Assembly (NCBI GenBank): GCA_030248215.1
Contig: JASANG010000110.1
Coordinates: 1 to 64,000 of the forward strand
DNA from: Enoplolaimus lenunculus
Lineage: Eukaryota; Nematoda; Enoplea; Enoplida; Thoracostomopsidae
Length of the DNA stretch: 64,000 nt
Direction: 5' to 3'
The notes under the pieces were generated by a model. The model was not told the origin of the DNA and did no database searches. It saw only the letters and a program-made list of their open reading frames with translations. A program made the position numbers and the translations under genes. This document shows, one piece after another, positions 36,801-46,560 of this stretch (positions within the stretch are counted from its first letter, which is position 1; each line of letters starts with the position of its first letter).

Positions 36801-39800
36801 ATGTGAGTGTACCACAAGCGCGGCAGCGCAATTAATGTGAGCAAGAAGCCAAATGGTCGAACGTCGTTTTAAGTAAATTATATAGTGCAATTTTTACATA
36901 AAATTGTTTTTTGGCAGACGCTAAAAGCGAAAGTAAAATGCTATATCCCGGTACACAAGTAGCGTAGCAAAAAGCTATTTAGACAGGTAAGAAAACGCAA
37001 ATGTAAACACGTTTCTCTGGTAGCGTAGCAAAACGCTATTTTGACTAAAACAAAAACGCGTAAGCAAACGCTTTTCAGCGATTGCTAAAACCAAATTTCT
37101 TCGTCTGTATAAATGTTTTTTTGAAAACGCAAAAAGCTTTTTGTATTTTTGACAAGAATTCCTTTACTTGTAAATTTGGACCAAAAACTGTCATGTCTTT
37201 GGGTAGTAAATTTTGGTACGATAATTCCATAAGCTTATTGGGTTAAGCATTGCGATCAGAAAAACTGCTTACTTTTGCAAATTAAATCGTCTGACCACTG
37301 GCCAAATGCTCCATAATAGTTGACGCTTGTTTCGCATTGAACAGTAGATCCATTGAATGGTGCGTAGCCTGCATCACAGACTAATTTAGCCTCTGTTTGT
37401 ATTGGTAGATTATTATCAATTGGATCTACGTCATAAACAAACATTCCGTTTTCAGCGGTTATTTGAGAGCATGCTAAAACAATAATATGTAGTCTTTATA
37501 GCACTTTCTGACTTTAAATTGTGTGACTCGCATTAAGGCAACCAGTAGCATGTTTGTCACATATTGATTGGACGTCAACATAAAAACTGTGATATACATA
37601 GCGGGACCGACAAAAATTTAAGGCCATATCATGTTGGCTTACAAGTCACAGATCACTGTTCTTTACTAGTTTTGCATACACGTATCAATTCTTATGAGAG
37701 ATTTGTCAGAATAAACGTATTATACGTCAAAATTTCGGCAAATGTCACATGACATTATGCGGGACAGTATATAATGTGTGTACTAATAAAATACTGCAAA
37801 ATCTAAATGCCGCGCGTTCTCAGATAAGCTAAGAAATTAATTTTAATTCATGCGCTTTATTGATTGTTGAATAAATTCAACATTACCTATAGTTTGTGCT
37901 TTATCACTGGCTTATGAAGCGATATCTTTGATCTCCCCTCGTATCCAAGGGGACAGTAAAATTATGCTTATGATTTTGTGTAAAATAATCTCAAAAGTAA
38001 AATGTACAATATTATTTTACATACCAACACAACTTGGTAAAGTTGTAAACAAACCAGTTTTCAAACATTCAGCACTGCCGGAACCTAACAGAGTCGTTCC
38101 TGGCGAGCATGTAAAATTAGCTACAGTTCCTTGTACGACTGGTTTGTCAGTATCGATATTGAGCACCAAGTGCTCCGGTAAGTTATCTGTTGTGCAAATT
38201 TCTGAAAATAATGTTTGCATTTGGCGAAGTTTGCGACATGTTGAAAAAAGCTGTATCCAAACGCTGTGTTTCAATTGTCGTTTAAACATTTCTAAGCAAC
38301 AATCTATCCGATTTAATATTATAAAAGTGTCGCCATACTCGTCGTGCAGTCAGCGCCGGAGCAGACAAGGGTGGAGGCCCCCCGAACTCCAGGGTGGGGC
38401 TCCCAAAACTCGTGAGCGAAGCGAGCGAGAAGTCCTACGCATTTTACAACTTCTTTGGTTTTTCTTTTAACCGGTTACGGTGGGGGTCTTTTTAGGGGTG
38501 AGAGCCCCTCAAATGCGGGGTATGGTGGTGGTTGCTCCAGCGTTTACAAATTAATATGCTGAGCCATACAGCAATACACGTGTGTTGTGACCGGTGCCGG
38601 ACGGTGACGGGAGGCGCGGGACGTCATCAAACGTATAGCGCCACTGTAGCATTGTCAAAAATGGAATTTTGTATTTTAAGGCATTATTTTGATAAAATTG
38701 GATTGAAGCTGTGCACACACATCGCTGAAGTTTCATCTATATTAAACATAGTGTGATTTTGCAACCAGGTAAATATCCTATGACAACGATTTGGACGCAG
38801 ATATTTTTCTACTCTATTCAATATGATACCAGTTTGTCCAAGTATATCTTAAAATAGTAATACTTTTGCAAGTAGGCAAATGTCCAAGTACAACGCCTCG
38901 GATGCAGATGTGAGCAGAATAACCAATCAATTCATAGCTTTCGTTGCATGAAAATCGTAGTATACGAAATCGACCAATTCTTGTTTCGTCCACTGAACCA
39001 TTTTCGAAATCATACACTTCACATTTTTCTAAAAAACATGCAGCCGTTTCTGTCGCGTTAAAAGTTTTCTCTTTTAACAACAAAAGTTACCGATTCCACA
39101 ACAATCTGCATGCAAATTTTCTTTTCACAGAACAATCACATTTTTTGTCTGAGAAAATATTCTAAGCAAAGTAATGCTGGAAAGATGCCAAAAATACGTA
39201 TGCGGGGCGTAGCAGCTTTAACAACATAGATGTAATCAAATAGTACTGCTAGATAAGTTTCAGCAAAAATCGCTTAATTCCACGCAAACCCTTGCCCATA
39301 ATTTTGAACTAGGAATGTCCAGATCTTGACAACCACGAGTTTCAGTAAAGACTCAGCTGTGCAGAATTTGCGAGTTAATCGATGAGAAAGCTTGAGAAAA
39401 CTTTATAAATTGATGTCTCCCAATGGAAAATTAAAGTTTGTGCGGTGTCGAAATGCTGATTCGATCGCCAGGTCCGGCAGATTCAACCTTGACTTGCGTG
39501 CAAAGTGTAAAACGTAATATCTCGTAAGCGAAGTGAGTTAGAAACTATACGTAATTTTGGAGTTAATTAGATTTGCAGCAGCAATCAAAACGTTTCTTGT
39601 TTGGTCCATAGATTTTGAGGGCCTAAACCAGAGATATTTATTGGCTGCCCGCCATACCCCACGAATTTTAATTTAGAGTACGCAATTGTAGTTTAAATAT
39701 GCAATCAAAAAGTTACACTAAAAATAGTGCAAAATGTTTGGCGATCGAAATTGAAAGCGCAACTCCCAAAATATGAAGCTAAAAATTTAATGAAAATATT

Positions 39801-42800
39801 TTTGTTGATTCCCTCCAATAAACTGCGGCACATACATACTGTAGTGACCCGAATAAGAGGGGGGACTGATTATTATTTGGCCTCTCCAGAGGGTACCGCC
39901 CACCCTTGTTATTCGGTTACGGACTGTATTTATTTTTAACCCACGCTCCGCCACCCTTCGTTACTGATATATATTCGGTATTGCAATTGCAACTATCCCT
40001 TGAATAAAACGTTTCTTGCCTTGCATCAAAAACTTTTGCGATAATACAACTTTGGAATGTTACTTTAAAAACGTAAGTACGCTTTAAAGTTTCGATTTCA
40101 ATTAATTTGGTCCTGGAGCCATCCATGCGCTACGATTATGGATATTTGACATTTATGTGCTTTAATTAAGGTTTATGGACTTCATCCGCTTACAGACTCT
40201 TATTTGGGATGCGGACTCCTATTGATTGGGACTCAAAATGGGAACCCTCTCTTCTTACCCGACCCCGTCTTATTCGGGTCCGTACAGTACAATGTAGACA
40301 GTGATCAACAATAATATTGCTTTAAGTGATATTCTGCTTGTGTTCTTTAATGTTTGGCTAAACCAATTGATTTCCAAACTGAATACAGAAAACTGCTGGA
40401 GTTTAGCAGTCGTTACAAGCAACTGTTCTAGAAAAATCATGTGTGTTTCTACTCTGAACCTATATATAGATAGTTCCTGGTTCCATCGCAAATCCTGTAT
40501 ATGTTACCAAATAAAATCAATATTACATCCATCAAGTTGTTAAACCGATCACGAAACAAAAAACGGAAACGTAAACGGATATCGAAAAACCATAACGGAA
40601 ACAGAAAACTGATATTTAAATATAAAAGTTTCAGATATGTTATTTTTCAATCAATACCGTTGAAGCATGCAAATATTCACCTATGTGTAAGCTGTACTTC
40701 TTGAAAAATGAGAAGCTCTTGTTCAATGCATAAGTCAAAATGGCTAGTGCCATGTTAAACCTGCACACAAAATAAATTGCCTTGTATTCAAGGAATACTG
40801 TCTGAAATTTAAGACAATTATGTCTTGATACAGATCCGGACATATATATGTCTTCAATTCGAGACTTTTATTTCTTAAATTTTTTAGAAATATTGGTTTA
40901 AAAAATTTTCACACTTAAAACCCTTCAATTTAAGACTTTGTTTTATGAACGATTAAGAAAAATATTTCTAAAATAGGCAAATATTTATAAAATATTAGTC
41001 AAATATCTCTGAAATCAAACAGAGATTTGCCATGGAACCCGACTCCAAAATTGGGGACGAAAGCTCAACCAAATACCCTAAATCTTACCACCTAAGATAC
41101 GTCTAAGGCGTAAACTTAGGTTGGGAGGAGCATGAGCTGAACCCGAAATATCTTTGAATTCTATTATTTATATACCCTTTTAAGAATATAAACGAAACAA
41201 CTTGTTTTACATACAAAAATCAGAAAATAAATTCTTGAATAAAAGACAACTTTTTCTTGAAAAAAAGAAATTTGTGTCTAATACACGGGCAATAGCAATT
41301 TCTTAAATATCAGACATTTATGTTTTAACCATTTAAGAAACTAATTTCTGAGCTGTTTAACGCTATCAATGTCTGAAATACAAGGCACTTTATGTCTTGA
41401 AAATTTAGGAACGTAGGAGTCTTGAAATTTTAAGACAATTTATTTTGTGCGTGATTTTGCTTCAAACGATGATAAGCTTGACCTTCGAATTGCACACTTT
41501 CCCCTTTTCTCAACAAACGTTCACACTTCAAGTTTTTATTACCACTAAGCTGTATTTTTCCCATTTGCCAAACAAAAGCAATCACTCAGATTAACCTACC
41601 AAACCTGAGAAAACCTAGGCGTTTGAAATTTTTACTTTTATCATTTTGAAACAAAACCTACGCTTTCGATTTTTCCTACCAAGCCGGTAAACACCTAGCT
41701 ATTTGAATTTTCTACTCCAACAAAACTTACGCGTACAATTTTCCCTACCAAGCAGAAAAGAACTGGGAATTTAAACTTCCCACTGTTCGCTCTTTCTAAA
41801 CAAACCCTACGCTTACAAATTCCTCTACCAAATCAGGGAACTCCTTGGCTTCAGATTATGTCAGTTTTCCGGTTGTCTGAAATTCTCCTAAATATACCAA
41901 ACCAACAGAAAGCATACAGACTTTATCCTGTTTTGCTAGCCAAACAGTACATCCTAATTTTCAGCAAGAACCAACCAAATCTCAGCGTTCTTACTGGAGC
42001 AAGAAAATACCTTTTCACATTTTCATTTTTTCAAACAAAACCAATGCTTCTGATTTTTGATACCAAACCAGCGAAAAACATAGCCTTCAAACACGCAGTG
42101 TCTCAACTCTGAAAGGGCTTATATATATATTTTTCACCTTTTAAAAATGGGAAACACCTGTAGAAATACATCGGTTGCTACTTTAAAGCAAACATGGTTA
42201 AAATGTGTTGTTAATACTTTTACAAAACGGTTTGCTTGCAGTTGTTCCAACATCGTCGCAGTCCATGCGTTTTGATCCAAAAAGCTTAAATCCTTCAATG
42301 CAGCTAAACTTCACTTTATTGTCACCAACATGTTCCACATATCCATTTTCAATGGAGATTTCACACGCATTGTTACCACTGGAACTTTCTGAAATTTACT
42401 AGGTACATTCTGAAATTTACTATGTATATAATACAGCTCAAGATTTAAAACTTGTATGAGTTATCTTCAACTACAGTCTAAGTCAAAATTGCTTCTACCA
42501 AACACACATTATTTAAACCAAACTAGTACCACCGTATTGTTCAATCTTGACATAGCAACCGATTATTTAAATTTACTGCGTTCAAAATATTTCTTTGTTG
42601 TACTCATTTAAGCATGCACTTTAAAATCTGTTCTATCACACTGGTAAATACCTATTTACATCAAAAAGCGATAGATATTGCATTAGTGAATTATATACTA
42701 TATTAACCAATAATAAAGTGCTCGATGCTCAGAGGAAATCTTTCATCTAAAGATACAAAAAATTATATAACTCAAACCCGCTAATTTTAAAGCAAAAGAA

Positions 42801-43117
42801 AATTCGGCCTCAAATATAAACTAGCGATTTGTATATAACACGACATAGCCGAATGTCTGCTCCTGACATTGGTTGAATTTGTTGCAAAAACTTAAACGAT
42901 TCCCGTTAATAGATTTTTTGTAATTTCAAAAATTTATATCATTCAAAGAATGTTCTGCATTTTTTGTTAACCTGAGCGGAATTTCTGAACTTTATAAAAA
43001 TGCCACGCTTTTTCAACTAAAAGCTTAAGTGTTACCAGTATTAATAGTTTCCCGTTTTAAAATGCTTGCCGATGTCAACTGAAGTAGCAAAACGGTTACT
43101 GTTATTATTAAATGCAT
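18591..43117 (-). CDS. Large secreted CCP (sushi) repeat gene, 19 exons
   Basis: The exons, in transcription order, are 43036-43117 (signal peptide), 42218-42388, 38864-39028, 38025-38201, 37273-37473, 35979-36152, 35225-35425, 34380-34553, 28902-29102, 27742-27915, 27071-27271, 25417-25590, 24750-24950, 24236-24409, 23579-23779, 23088-23270, 19866-20060, 19438-19617 and 18591-18883 (tail, stop TAA). Every intron is phase 1 with GT-AG ends, and every internal exon is a multiple of 3. The total is 3522 nt, 1173 residues. There are 17 CCP modules, each with four cysteines, and no membrane segment, so secretion is expected unless the lectin exon or an unseen exon is used. CCP chains act in complement regulation, cell adhesion and, in ascidians, polymorphic allorecognition receptors such as vCRL1. 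Which role applies here is not shown. One annotated gene or several shorter ones is possible. Confidence 0.75.
19438..19617 (-). CDS. Exon 18: CCP type A, highly divergent
   Basis: 180 bp, VCTHMYMADDSGQSMTTVQ, then VVTVDCKVNGFVV, HAVCRSDGTF and IPVRC. It keeps the four-cysteine spacing but little else. Donor GTAAGC. Confidence 0.75.
19866..20060 (-). CDS. Exon 17: CCP type B, divergent
   Basis: 195 bp, ALLLDNGNVSYSVEPYQENV, then ASYLCHEGYVLVG and GYWSNLPIC. The acceptor TTCCAG ends at 20061 and the donor is GTAAAA. The frame is intact on the minus strand although no ATG lies within it. Confidence 0.8.
20751..21075 (+). repeat. Minisatellite of AATTCAAATTTTGGCGGGAA units
   Basis: About 16-17 imperfect copies of an 18-20-bp unit. 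Four contain an exact GGCGGGAA and most others differ from it by one or two bases. TTTGGCGGGAAA is the textbook E2F-site form; whether it is bound here is unknown. Confidence 0.85.
21985..22988. mobile_element. hAT-like element with ACCCGCGGGTA subterminal repeats
   Basis: The right end, reverse complemented, reads CAGAGCTGCACGCCACCCGC, as at 10393. The left part has the same ACCCGCG motifs but no intact terminus. It contains the nested MITE 22293-22488. Confidence 0.55.
22293..22488. mobile_element. MITE with CACTGTAAATTCCA termini, right tip lost
   Basis: Left end CACTGTAAATTCCAATGAGT; the right side keeps ACTCACTGGAATTT. The interior is a run of GAGTTGATT/AATCAACTC motifs. The complete copy is 36437-36688. 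Confidence 0.7.
23088..23270 (-). CDS. Exon 16: CCP, distinct type F
   Basis: 183 bp, FCELPDVSNSHAYSNVDV, then IQYSCPRGYSMFGTHEIICM and DPPYCI. Donor GTAAGC. It has no close sibling in the window and breaks the alternating B-A pattern. Confidence 0.8.
23579..23779 (-). CDS. Exon 15: CCP type B
   Basis: 201 bp, LLNIENGTTFYSIEPTADEV to GYWSKHLSC, donor GTAATG. Confidence 0.85.
24236..24409 (-). CDS. Exon 14: CCP type A
   Basis: 174 bp, TCVAPDLPASVIVNVTEWP to DIPVCS. Nearly identical in its core to exon 8 at 34380-34553, closer than to its immediate neighbours. Confidence 0.85.
24750..24950 (-). CDS. Exon 13: CCP type B
   Basis: 201 bp, LLTIENGETSYNVEPTGDEV to GYWSNKQFC, donor GTAAAA. Confidence 0.85.
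25417..25590 (-). CDS. Exon 12: CCP type A
   Basis: 174 bp, TCSAPDLPASVIANVTEWP to DIPVCS, donor GTAAGA. Confidence 0.85.
25790..26940. other. Inserted repeats in the exon 11-12 intron
   Basis: This intron is 1480 bp against about 340 bp for the clean sibling. The excess holds a tRNA-like SINE head on the minus strand (about 26222-26302; A-box-like TGGTGCAGTGGGTTAGCAGG, B-box-like CTTCGATTC). It also holds a CCTAAG-type repeat at about 26590-26800. Confidence 0.6.
27071..27271 (-). CDS. Exon 11: CCP type B
   Basis: 201 bp, LLTIENGETSYNLELTSDEV to GYWSNQQFC, donor GTAAAG. Its 470-bp upstream intron matches those of exons 13 and 15 in sequence. Confidence 0.85.
27742..27915 (-). CDS. Exon 10: CCP type A
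   Basis: 174 bp, TCEKPDLPASVIANVTEWP to GDGSWDSDIPVCS. It alone among A exons keeps the CCP tryptophan (GSW for GSL). Donor GTAAGA. Confidence 0.85.
28133..28793. mobile_element. Harbinger-like MITE with TTA target duplication
   Basis: 661 bp with inverted ends GGGGTTCACGTTATAACC, flanked by TTA on both sides (28130-28132 and 28794-28796). The sibling intron at about 26960 has the uninterrupted CTTAGTCAAC site. The interior has six copies of a near-palindrome, GAATATCATATGATATTC or a variant. Confidence 0.75.
28902..29102 (-). CDS. Exon 9: CCP type B
   Basis: 201 bp, LLTIENGETSYNVEATIDEV to GYWSNQQWC; the residue pair before the last cysteine differs from its siblings. Donor GTAAAG. Confidence 0.85.
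30340..30510. repeat. Minisatellite of CTTCAG...CTGAAG palindromes
   Basis: Degenerate units include two perfect 25-bp palindromes (12-bp arms, 1-base centre) at 30406-30430 and 30480-30504, built on CTTCAGTGTGC/GCACACTGAAG. A related, more worn cluster is at about 33715-33905. Confidence 0.8.
30767..30994 (-). CDS. Unassigned 75-codon ORF
   Basis: Opens with an ATG and ends with TAG. It has two cysteines and a tryptophan near the end (CELSAESTQDISDIWTC), loosely like the end of a B-type CCP. It is not in the phase-1 frame of the surrounding gene and lies within inserted sequence, so it may be chance. Confidence 0.2.
   Translation of the reverse strand: MENFGVEVSRSDELFLRDLSNQVPSAAGPTRMFSMGMDGNVTKHGSFRECELSAESTQDISDIWTCNLETIKLKA
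32578..33605 (+). mobile_element. hAT-type relic with BED-finger remnant
   Basis: Bounded by matching low-complexity ends (GGAAAAAATACCGG..., CCATTTTTTTCCG... and ATTTTTTTCCGGAAAAAAATG). On the plus strand, about 33340-33430 reads IVVAICRYCSQC, an in-frame stop, then ANNTVRMEKHILKNCKN. This C-x2-C...H-x4-C layout is that of a BED zinc finger, the N-terminal domain of hAT transposases. No catalytic domain was seen. Confidence 0.45.
33715..33905. repeat. Worn copy of the CTTCAG palindrome minisatellite
   Basis: About five units of roughly 35 bp, each with a form of GTGCTGCACACTGAAGCTTTTGG. Its last part, read in reverse, resembles the outer edge of the cluster at 30340. Confidence 0.6.
34380..34553 (-). 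CDS. Exon 8: CCP type A
   Basis: 174 bp, TCEAPDLPASVIVNVTEWP to DIPVCS, donor GTAAGA. It is followed by a 5277-bp intron, where homologous A-to-B introns are only about 460 bp. Confidence 0.85.
35225..35425 (-). CDS. Exon 7: CCP type B
   Basis: 201 bp, ACSLLSVENGETSYNVEP to GYWSNQQFC, donor GTAATG. Confidence 0.85.
35979..36152 (-). CDS. Exon 6: CCP type A, early variant
   Basis: 174 bp, starts TCVIPELAKNVQSNATES, then LEFYCMNELLFGNETTKCL and DMPVCV. Donor GTAAGT. Counterpart of the disrupted exon 6455-6776. Confidence 0.8.
36437..36688. mobile_element. Complete MITE with CACTGTAAATTCCA termini
   Basis: 252 bp; left CACTGTAAATTCCAGTGAG, right TTGGAATTTACAGTG. The interior is dense in GAGTTGATT and AACTCA motifs on both strands. 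It lies in the intron between exons 5 and 6. Confidence 0.8.
37273..37473 (-). CDS. Exon 5: CCP type B
   Basis: 201 bp, B pattern with ITAENGMFVYDV, LPIQTEAKLVCDAGYAPF and FGQWSDDLIC, donor GTAAGC. The tryptophan before the last cysteine, typical of CCP modules, is kept in B exons but not in A exons. Confidence 0.85.
38025..38201 (-). CDS. Exon 4: CCP type E
   Basis: 177 bp, starts ICTTDNLPEHLVLN, then ANFTCSPGTTLLGSGSAECL, ends LPSCV before GTATGT. Counterpart 8368-8541. Confidence 0.8.
38340..38650. repeat. GC-rich interspersed repeat patch
   Basis: Much richer in G and C than the surrounding intron, with GTGAGCGAAGCGAGCGAG. 38590-38650, in reverse, resembles 48848-48910 (GCGCTATAC..TTGATGACGTCC). 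The plus-strand ORF across it is not supported as a gene. Confidence 0.5.
38864..39028 (-). CDS. Exon 3: CCP type C
   Basis: 165 bp, four cysteines, starts KCEVYDFENGSVDE and ends LPTCK before GTATTA. Counterpart 8971-9135 has the same length. Confidence 0.8.
39837..40289. mobile_element. MITE, GTGACCCGAATAAGAGGGG family, copy 1
   Basis: 453 bp with inverted ends TACTGTAGTGACCCGAATAA and (reverse complement) TACTGTACGGACCCGAATAA. Sister copies are at 49199-49629 and 54372-54542. Confidence 0.8.
40764..41453. mobile_element. MITE with CACACAAAATAAATTG termini
   Basis: Left CACACAAAATAAATTGCCTT, right AAGACAATTTATTTTGTGCG. The interior is full of repeated AAGAC/CTTAAATTT-like motifs. A truncated copy is at about 48165-48320. 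Confidence 0.7.
41560..42110. repeat. Degenerate tandem repeat of about 80-90 bp
   Basis: About six units with the theme CTACCAAACC-x-G-x-GAAAACCTAGG, a T-rich stretch, then AAACAAAACCTACGCTT. Heavily diverged. Confidence 0.6.
42218..42388 (-). CDS. Exon 2: CCP type D
   Basis: 171 bp with cysteines in ACEIS, FSC, MDC and PFC; it contains ENGYVEHVGDNKVKF. The acceptor TTTCAG is at 42389-42394 and the donor GTATTA follows CKA. The frameshifted counterpart is 9978-10138. Confidence 0.8.
43036..43117 (-). CDS. Exon 1: signal peptide
   Basis: The ATG at 43117 gives MHLIITVTVLLLQLTSAS, a clear leader, then ILKRETINTG. The exon ends ACT-G before GTAACA, phase 1. A TATA-like element lies about 50 bp upstream. 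Confidence 0.8.
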
Positions 43118-43165
43118 AATTAATAGATTCAGTTTAGTATTGAATGTTAGTTTCGTACTTCTGAA

Positions 43166-43173
43166 ATTTTATA
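43166..43173 (-). promoter_or_regulatory. TATA-like box of the main CCP gene
   Basis: TATAAAAT on the minus strand, 49 bp upstream of the ATG at 43117, allowing a leader of about 20-25 nt. Confidence 0.45.
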
Positions 43174-45699
43174 TCCTGTAAACACTCAACACACAAGAGT
43201 TTACTTGACTGAAAAGTCTTAGCCACGTTACTATTGTAACTGCCTCTAAAAACTAGTTTCACACTTTTTCATGATTTGAGATTCACAGCTTATACATTTA
43301 GCTGATTTTCTTTGATTCCTGTTACAATTACTGAACAATAACCTTTCGTTTGATACCTATGATAAAAAGTTGCAAACCGTTTTATTTTTCTGCCAATACA
43401 ACTGTGAGGCATGAAAAAATGCTTATTCAGCGGTTTTTTAAAATGTTAAAGAAAAAATAGTGGGTGCACCCAAACTTTATAAGAATTTGAAAGAATTCTT
43501 TTTTGTTTCATTCCGAACTGTTACCGCATATGTGTAATGAAAAATTACGCAATTTTATACATAGTTTAGAAGTGATATTTAGTGTAAAACGGATTTTTTG
43601 GTTTTATGCCGATTTTTACCTCAAACGGAAACAGAAACAGGTATCTGGTCTCATCCTGCTTAAAGCAACTTTGTTTGTTTTGAAAGACGAAAAAGTATAA
43701 AATGTATTATCATTTTATATGTCGGAACTTTACTAAACCAATATTTTTTAATTAGGGGAATTAATTTCTGTTTCGAAACAGTTTGCATTAAAACATTTCA
43801 GTACGAAAAGGTTGTCAGAAGACGACTGCATTTCCATCATTCCGCTTAAATTCGCAACCACCGCAAATTTCGAATACAATAACTGATCAATATACAGTAT
43901 TCCTGTGACTTGTAGAGTAAAATGCTGGTTTCAAACTGAGATTCAAGGAAATTGATATTGACATAAAACATTAAAACAACGGCAGAAATATGAAATAAAA
44001 CGAAGCGCACAGATGCCAATTTCGGCTTCAACTGTTTTTTACATTTTTCTTGTTATGACATCCGTAAACAGCGAATTTCAATAAACGGTAAATTCAGACG
44101 AGATTGCATGCATAGAATGTTCGATTTTGGTAAAATATTGCCGGCATAATATAAAGAAAATGAAAAACTGAAAACACCAAAGTACGAAAACGGTTTTAAA
44201 ATCGTATATTCGGCAGAAGCGTTTGTTTTAGCAGACAGCATAATAGCTTTTTGAAATGATCTTGATTACATTTTGCCGAATTTAATAAAAGAATTTATTT
44301 TTATGAAAATATCTGACAGATTACACCAAATGAGAATATTTGTAAACTTTTTAAAAGTTTTCAAAAATTGATTTTAGTGTACCTAAACACATGGTCTGCA
44401 AGATATACCAAACATCGATTTTAACGCTGAAAGTTAATTATTAAGCGTTTATGTTCGAGTATAATTGATTACAGGTTATTTGTCTGAATATGAAAAGTTA
44501 AAAGCGTCTTAATATTTCTAAAATGACCAACTGCAATTCAAACATTTATAAATTGAGACGGCAAAGAACAAATGGTGCTGTACAATTGAAATAGAACAAG
44601 CGCTGGTGTTATGCAATTAAAATCTGTTCAGTGCTATGTAATTTAAACCATCTTCAAACATTGTACAAAGAAACCGTTATAACTTGCAGTCAAGTAAACC
44701 AGTGTACATTAGAAATTGTTTTCATTTTAGAATTGTATTAACAGCATCCAGCCCGAAATATCGAACAACGTCAATTCACTGCCACAATTGTTAAACATAT
44801 CAACTGCAATGATGTCGGTACAAAGCTACTGGTATTAATTCAGAAAGAAAGCACCTCTAAAATACCAACACCTGAGTGTAACCGGATATCCGTTTTCGTT
44901 TCTGTTTCAGATTAAAATCGGTGCGCGTTTATATTTCCGTTTCCGTACCGTAAATTCTGTTGTTTTTATGCTCAAAAATTAGCTGTAAAAATAACTTATA
45001 TCTCCCAATTTTTCATTACAGATATGCTGCGATTGTTCAGAATGATATAAAAATTACGAAATTTGTCAAAATTATAATTGCCTAAAATAGTCTGACCGTG
45101 TATTGCGCAAATTTTCAATTTGCGTTACACTATTATTTACTACTCGTTTCCAGCTAGTGCATTTGTTTCAGGATTTTGGTACTCGAAATGGTGTGTTTGC
45201 ACATAGTATTTCAATTTTCAATGACGTTTGAGTGAACAGAAAATGAACCAAGTGTCGCATTATAAACAATATAACACCCCGGTTGGATCAAATGCTTCAA
45301 CTGTGTTTTCAAGATTTAATTCAAACAGAAAACGAGTCTCAAAAAATAGCGCTCAGTCATTCCTGTGAAGCCGGATTTGAATTTTCCGGTTTACAAGTAT
45401 CTTTTTATTTTCCGGTTAAGGTAGTTTTTAGTTCCGATTGCACCCTGCCTAGCGCCTACAATTTAACATCCTACGAAACGCGTTGAAAGACAACTTGCAC
45501 TTGCATAAGCGGTATTGTATTGCTATCAATATATGAGTATTTTAAAGTATCGGTTCAACACAATTTGTGATCTTCATCCAATTAATAAACAAAAAATATT
45601 CAGTGTTTTCGTCATCAAGCGGTTAGATTTTTAACTCACTACTTAGGCAATGGCTTCATCCATTACAGTCGTTTTCCTCATATATGGAAGCCTTCGCAT
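43174..45699. other. Intergenic, no gene recognised
   Basis: Upstream of the CCP gene. It contains a reverse copy of the CAGGGTGTAA-ended hAT-like repeat at about 44885-45075 and fragments of it near 43600 and 45300-45460. No exon with supporting motifs. Confidence 0.5.
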
Positions 45700-46560
45700 C
45701 TGGATACTCTGCTGCGGATCTACGCCTCGCGTTCATTTATTACTGCATTGCAGTTAACTGCATTTTCAAATCATAAATGGGTTTCCTCTGCTGCGGACCT
45801 ACGCCTCCCGTTCATTATTATTGTATTGTAGTTGACTGCAATTTCACAACATAAACGGGTTTCCTCTGCTGCGGACCCACGCCTCGCGTTCATTATTGTA
45901 TTGCAGTTAACTGCAATTTCACAACATAAACGGGTTTCCTCTGCTGCGGACCTACGCCTCGCGTTCATTATTATTGTATTGCAGTTAACTGCAATTTCAC
46001 AACATAAACGGGTTTCCTCTGCTGCGGACCTACGCCTCGCGTTCAGTATTATTGTATTGCAGTTAACTGCAATTTCACAACATAAACGGGTTTCCTCTGC
46101 TGCGGACCCACGCCTCGCGTTCATTATTGTACGGCAGTTAACTGCAATTTCACAACATAAACGGGTTTCCTCTGCTGCGGACCCACGCCTCGCGTTCATT
46201 ATTGTATTGCAGTTAACTGCAATTTCACAACAGAAACGGGTTTCCTCTGCTGCGGACCTACGCCTCGCGTTCATTATTATTGTATTGCAGGTAACTGCAA
46301 TTTCACAACATAAACGGGTTTCCTCTGCTGCGGACCTACGCCTCGCGTTCATTATTATTGTATTGCAGTTAACTGCAATTTCACAACATAAACGGGTTTC
46401 CTCTGCTGCGGACCCACGCCTCGCGTTCATTATTGTATTGCAGTTAACTGCAATTTCACAACATAAACGGGTTTCCTCTGCTGCGGACCTACGCCTCGCG
46501 TTCATTACTATTGTATTGCACTTAACTGCATTTTCAAAACATAAACGGGTTGTGTATTAA
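45700..46560. repeat. Satellite of 75/78-bp units
   Basis: Ten good units plus degenerate edges. Each has TTTCCTCTGCTGCGGACC, CTCGCGTTCATTATT and a 14-bp palindrome TGCAGTTAACTGCA. Units are 75 or 78 bp, differing by one ATT triplet. Because both lengths are multiples of 3 and the unit lacks stops in one frame per strand, about 240-codon ORFs run on both strands. Coding use is unlikely. Confidence 0.9.

Noticed and set aside
37928-38470. Plus-strand 180-codon ORF
   Set aside because: It overlaps a CCP exon on the minus strand and runs into a repeat patch; no domain.
45771-46560. Two ORFs of about 240 codons as protein-coding genes
   Set aside because: Both strands are equally open because the satellite unit length is a multiple of three; no start context or splice signal supports either.
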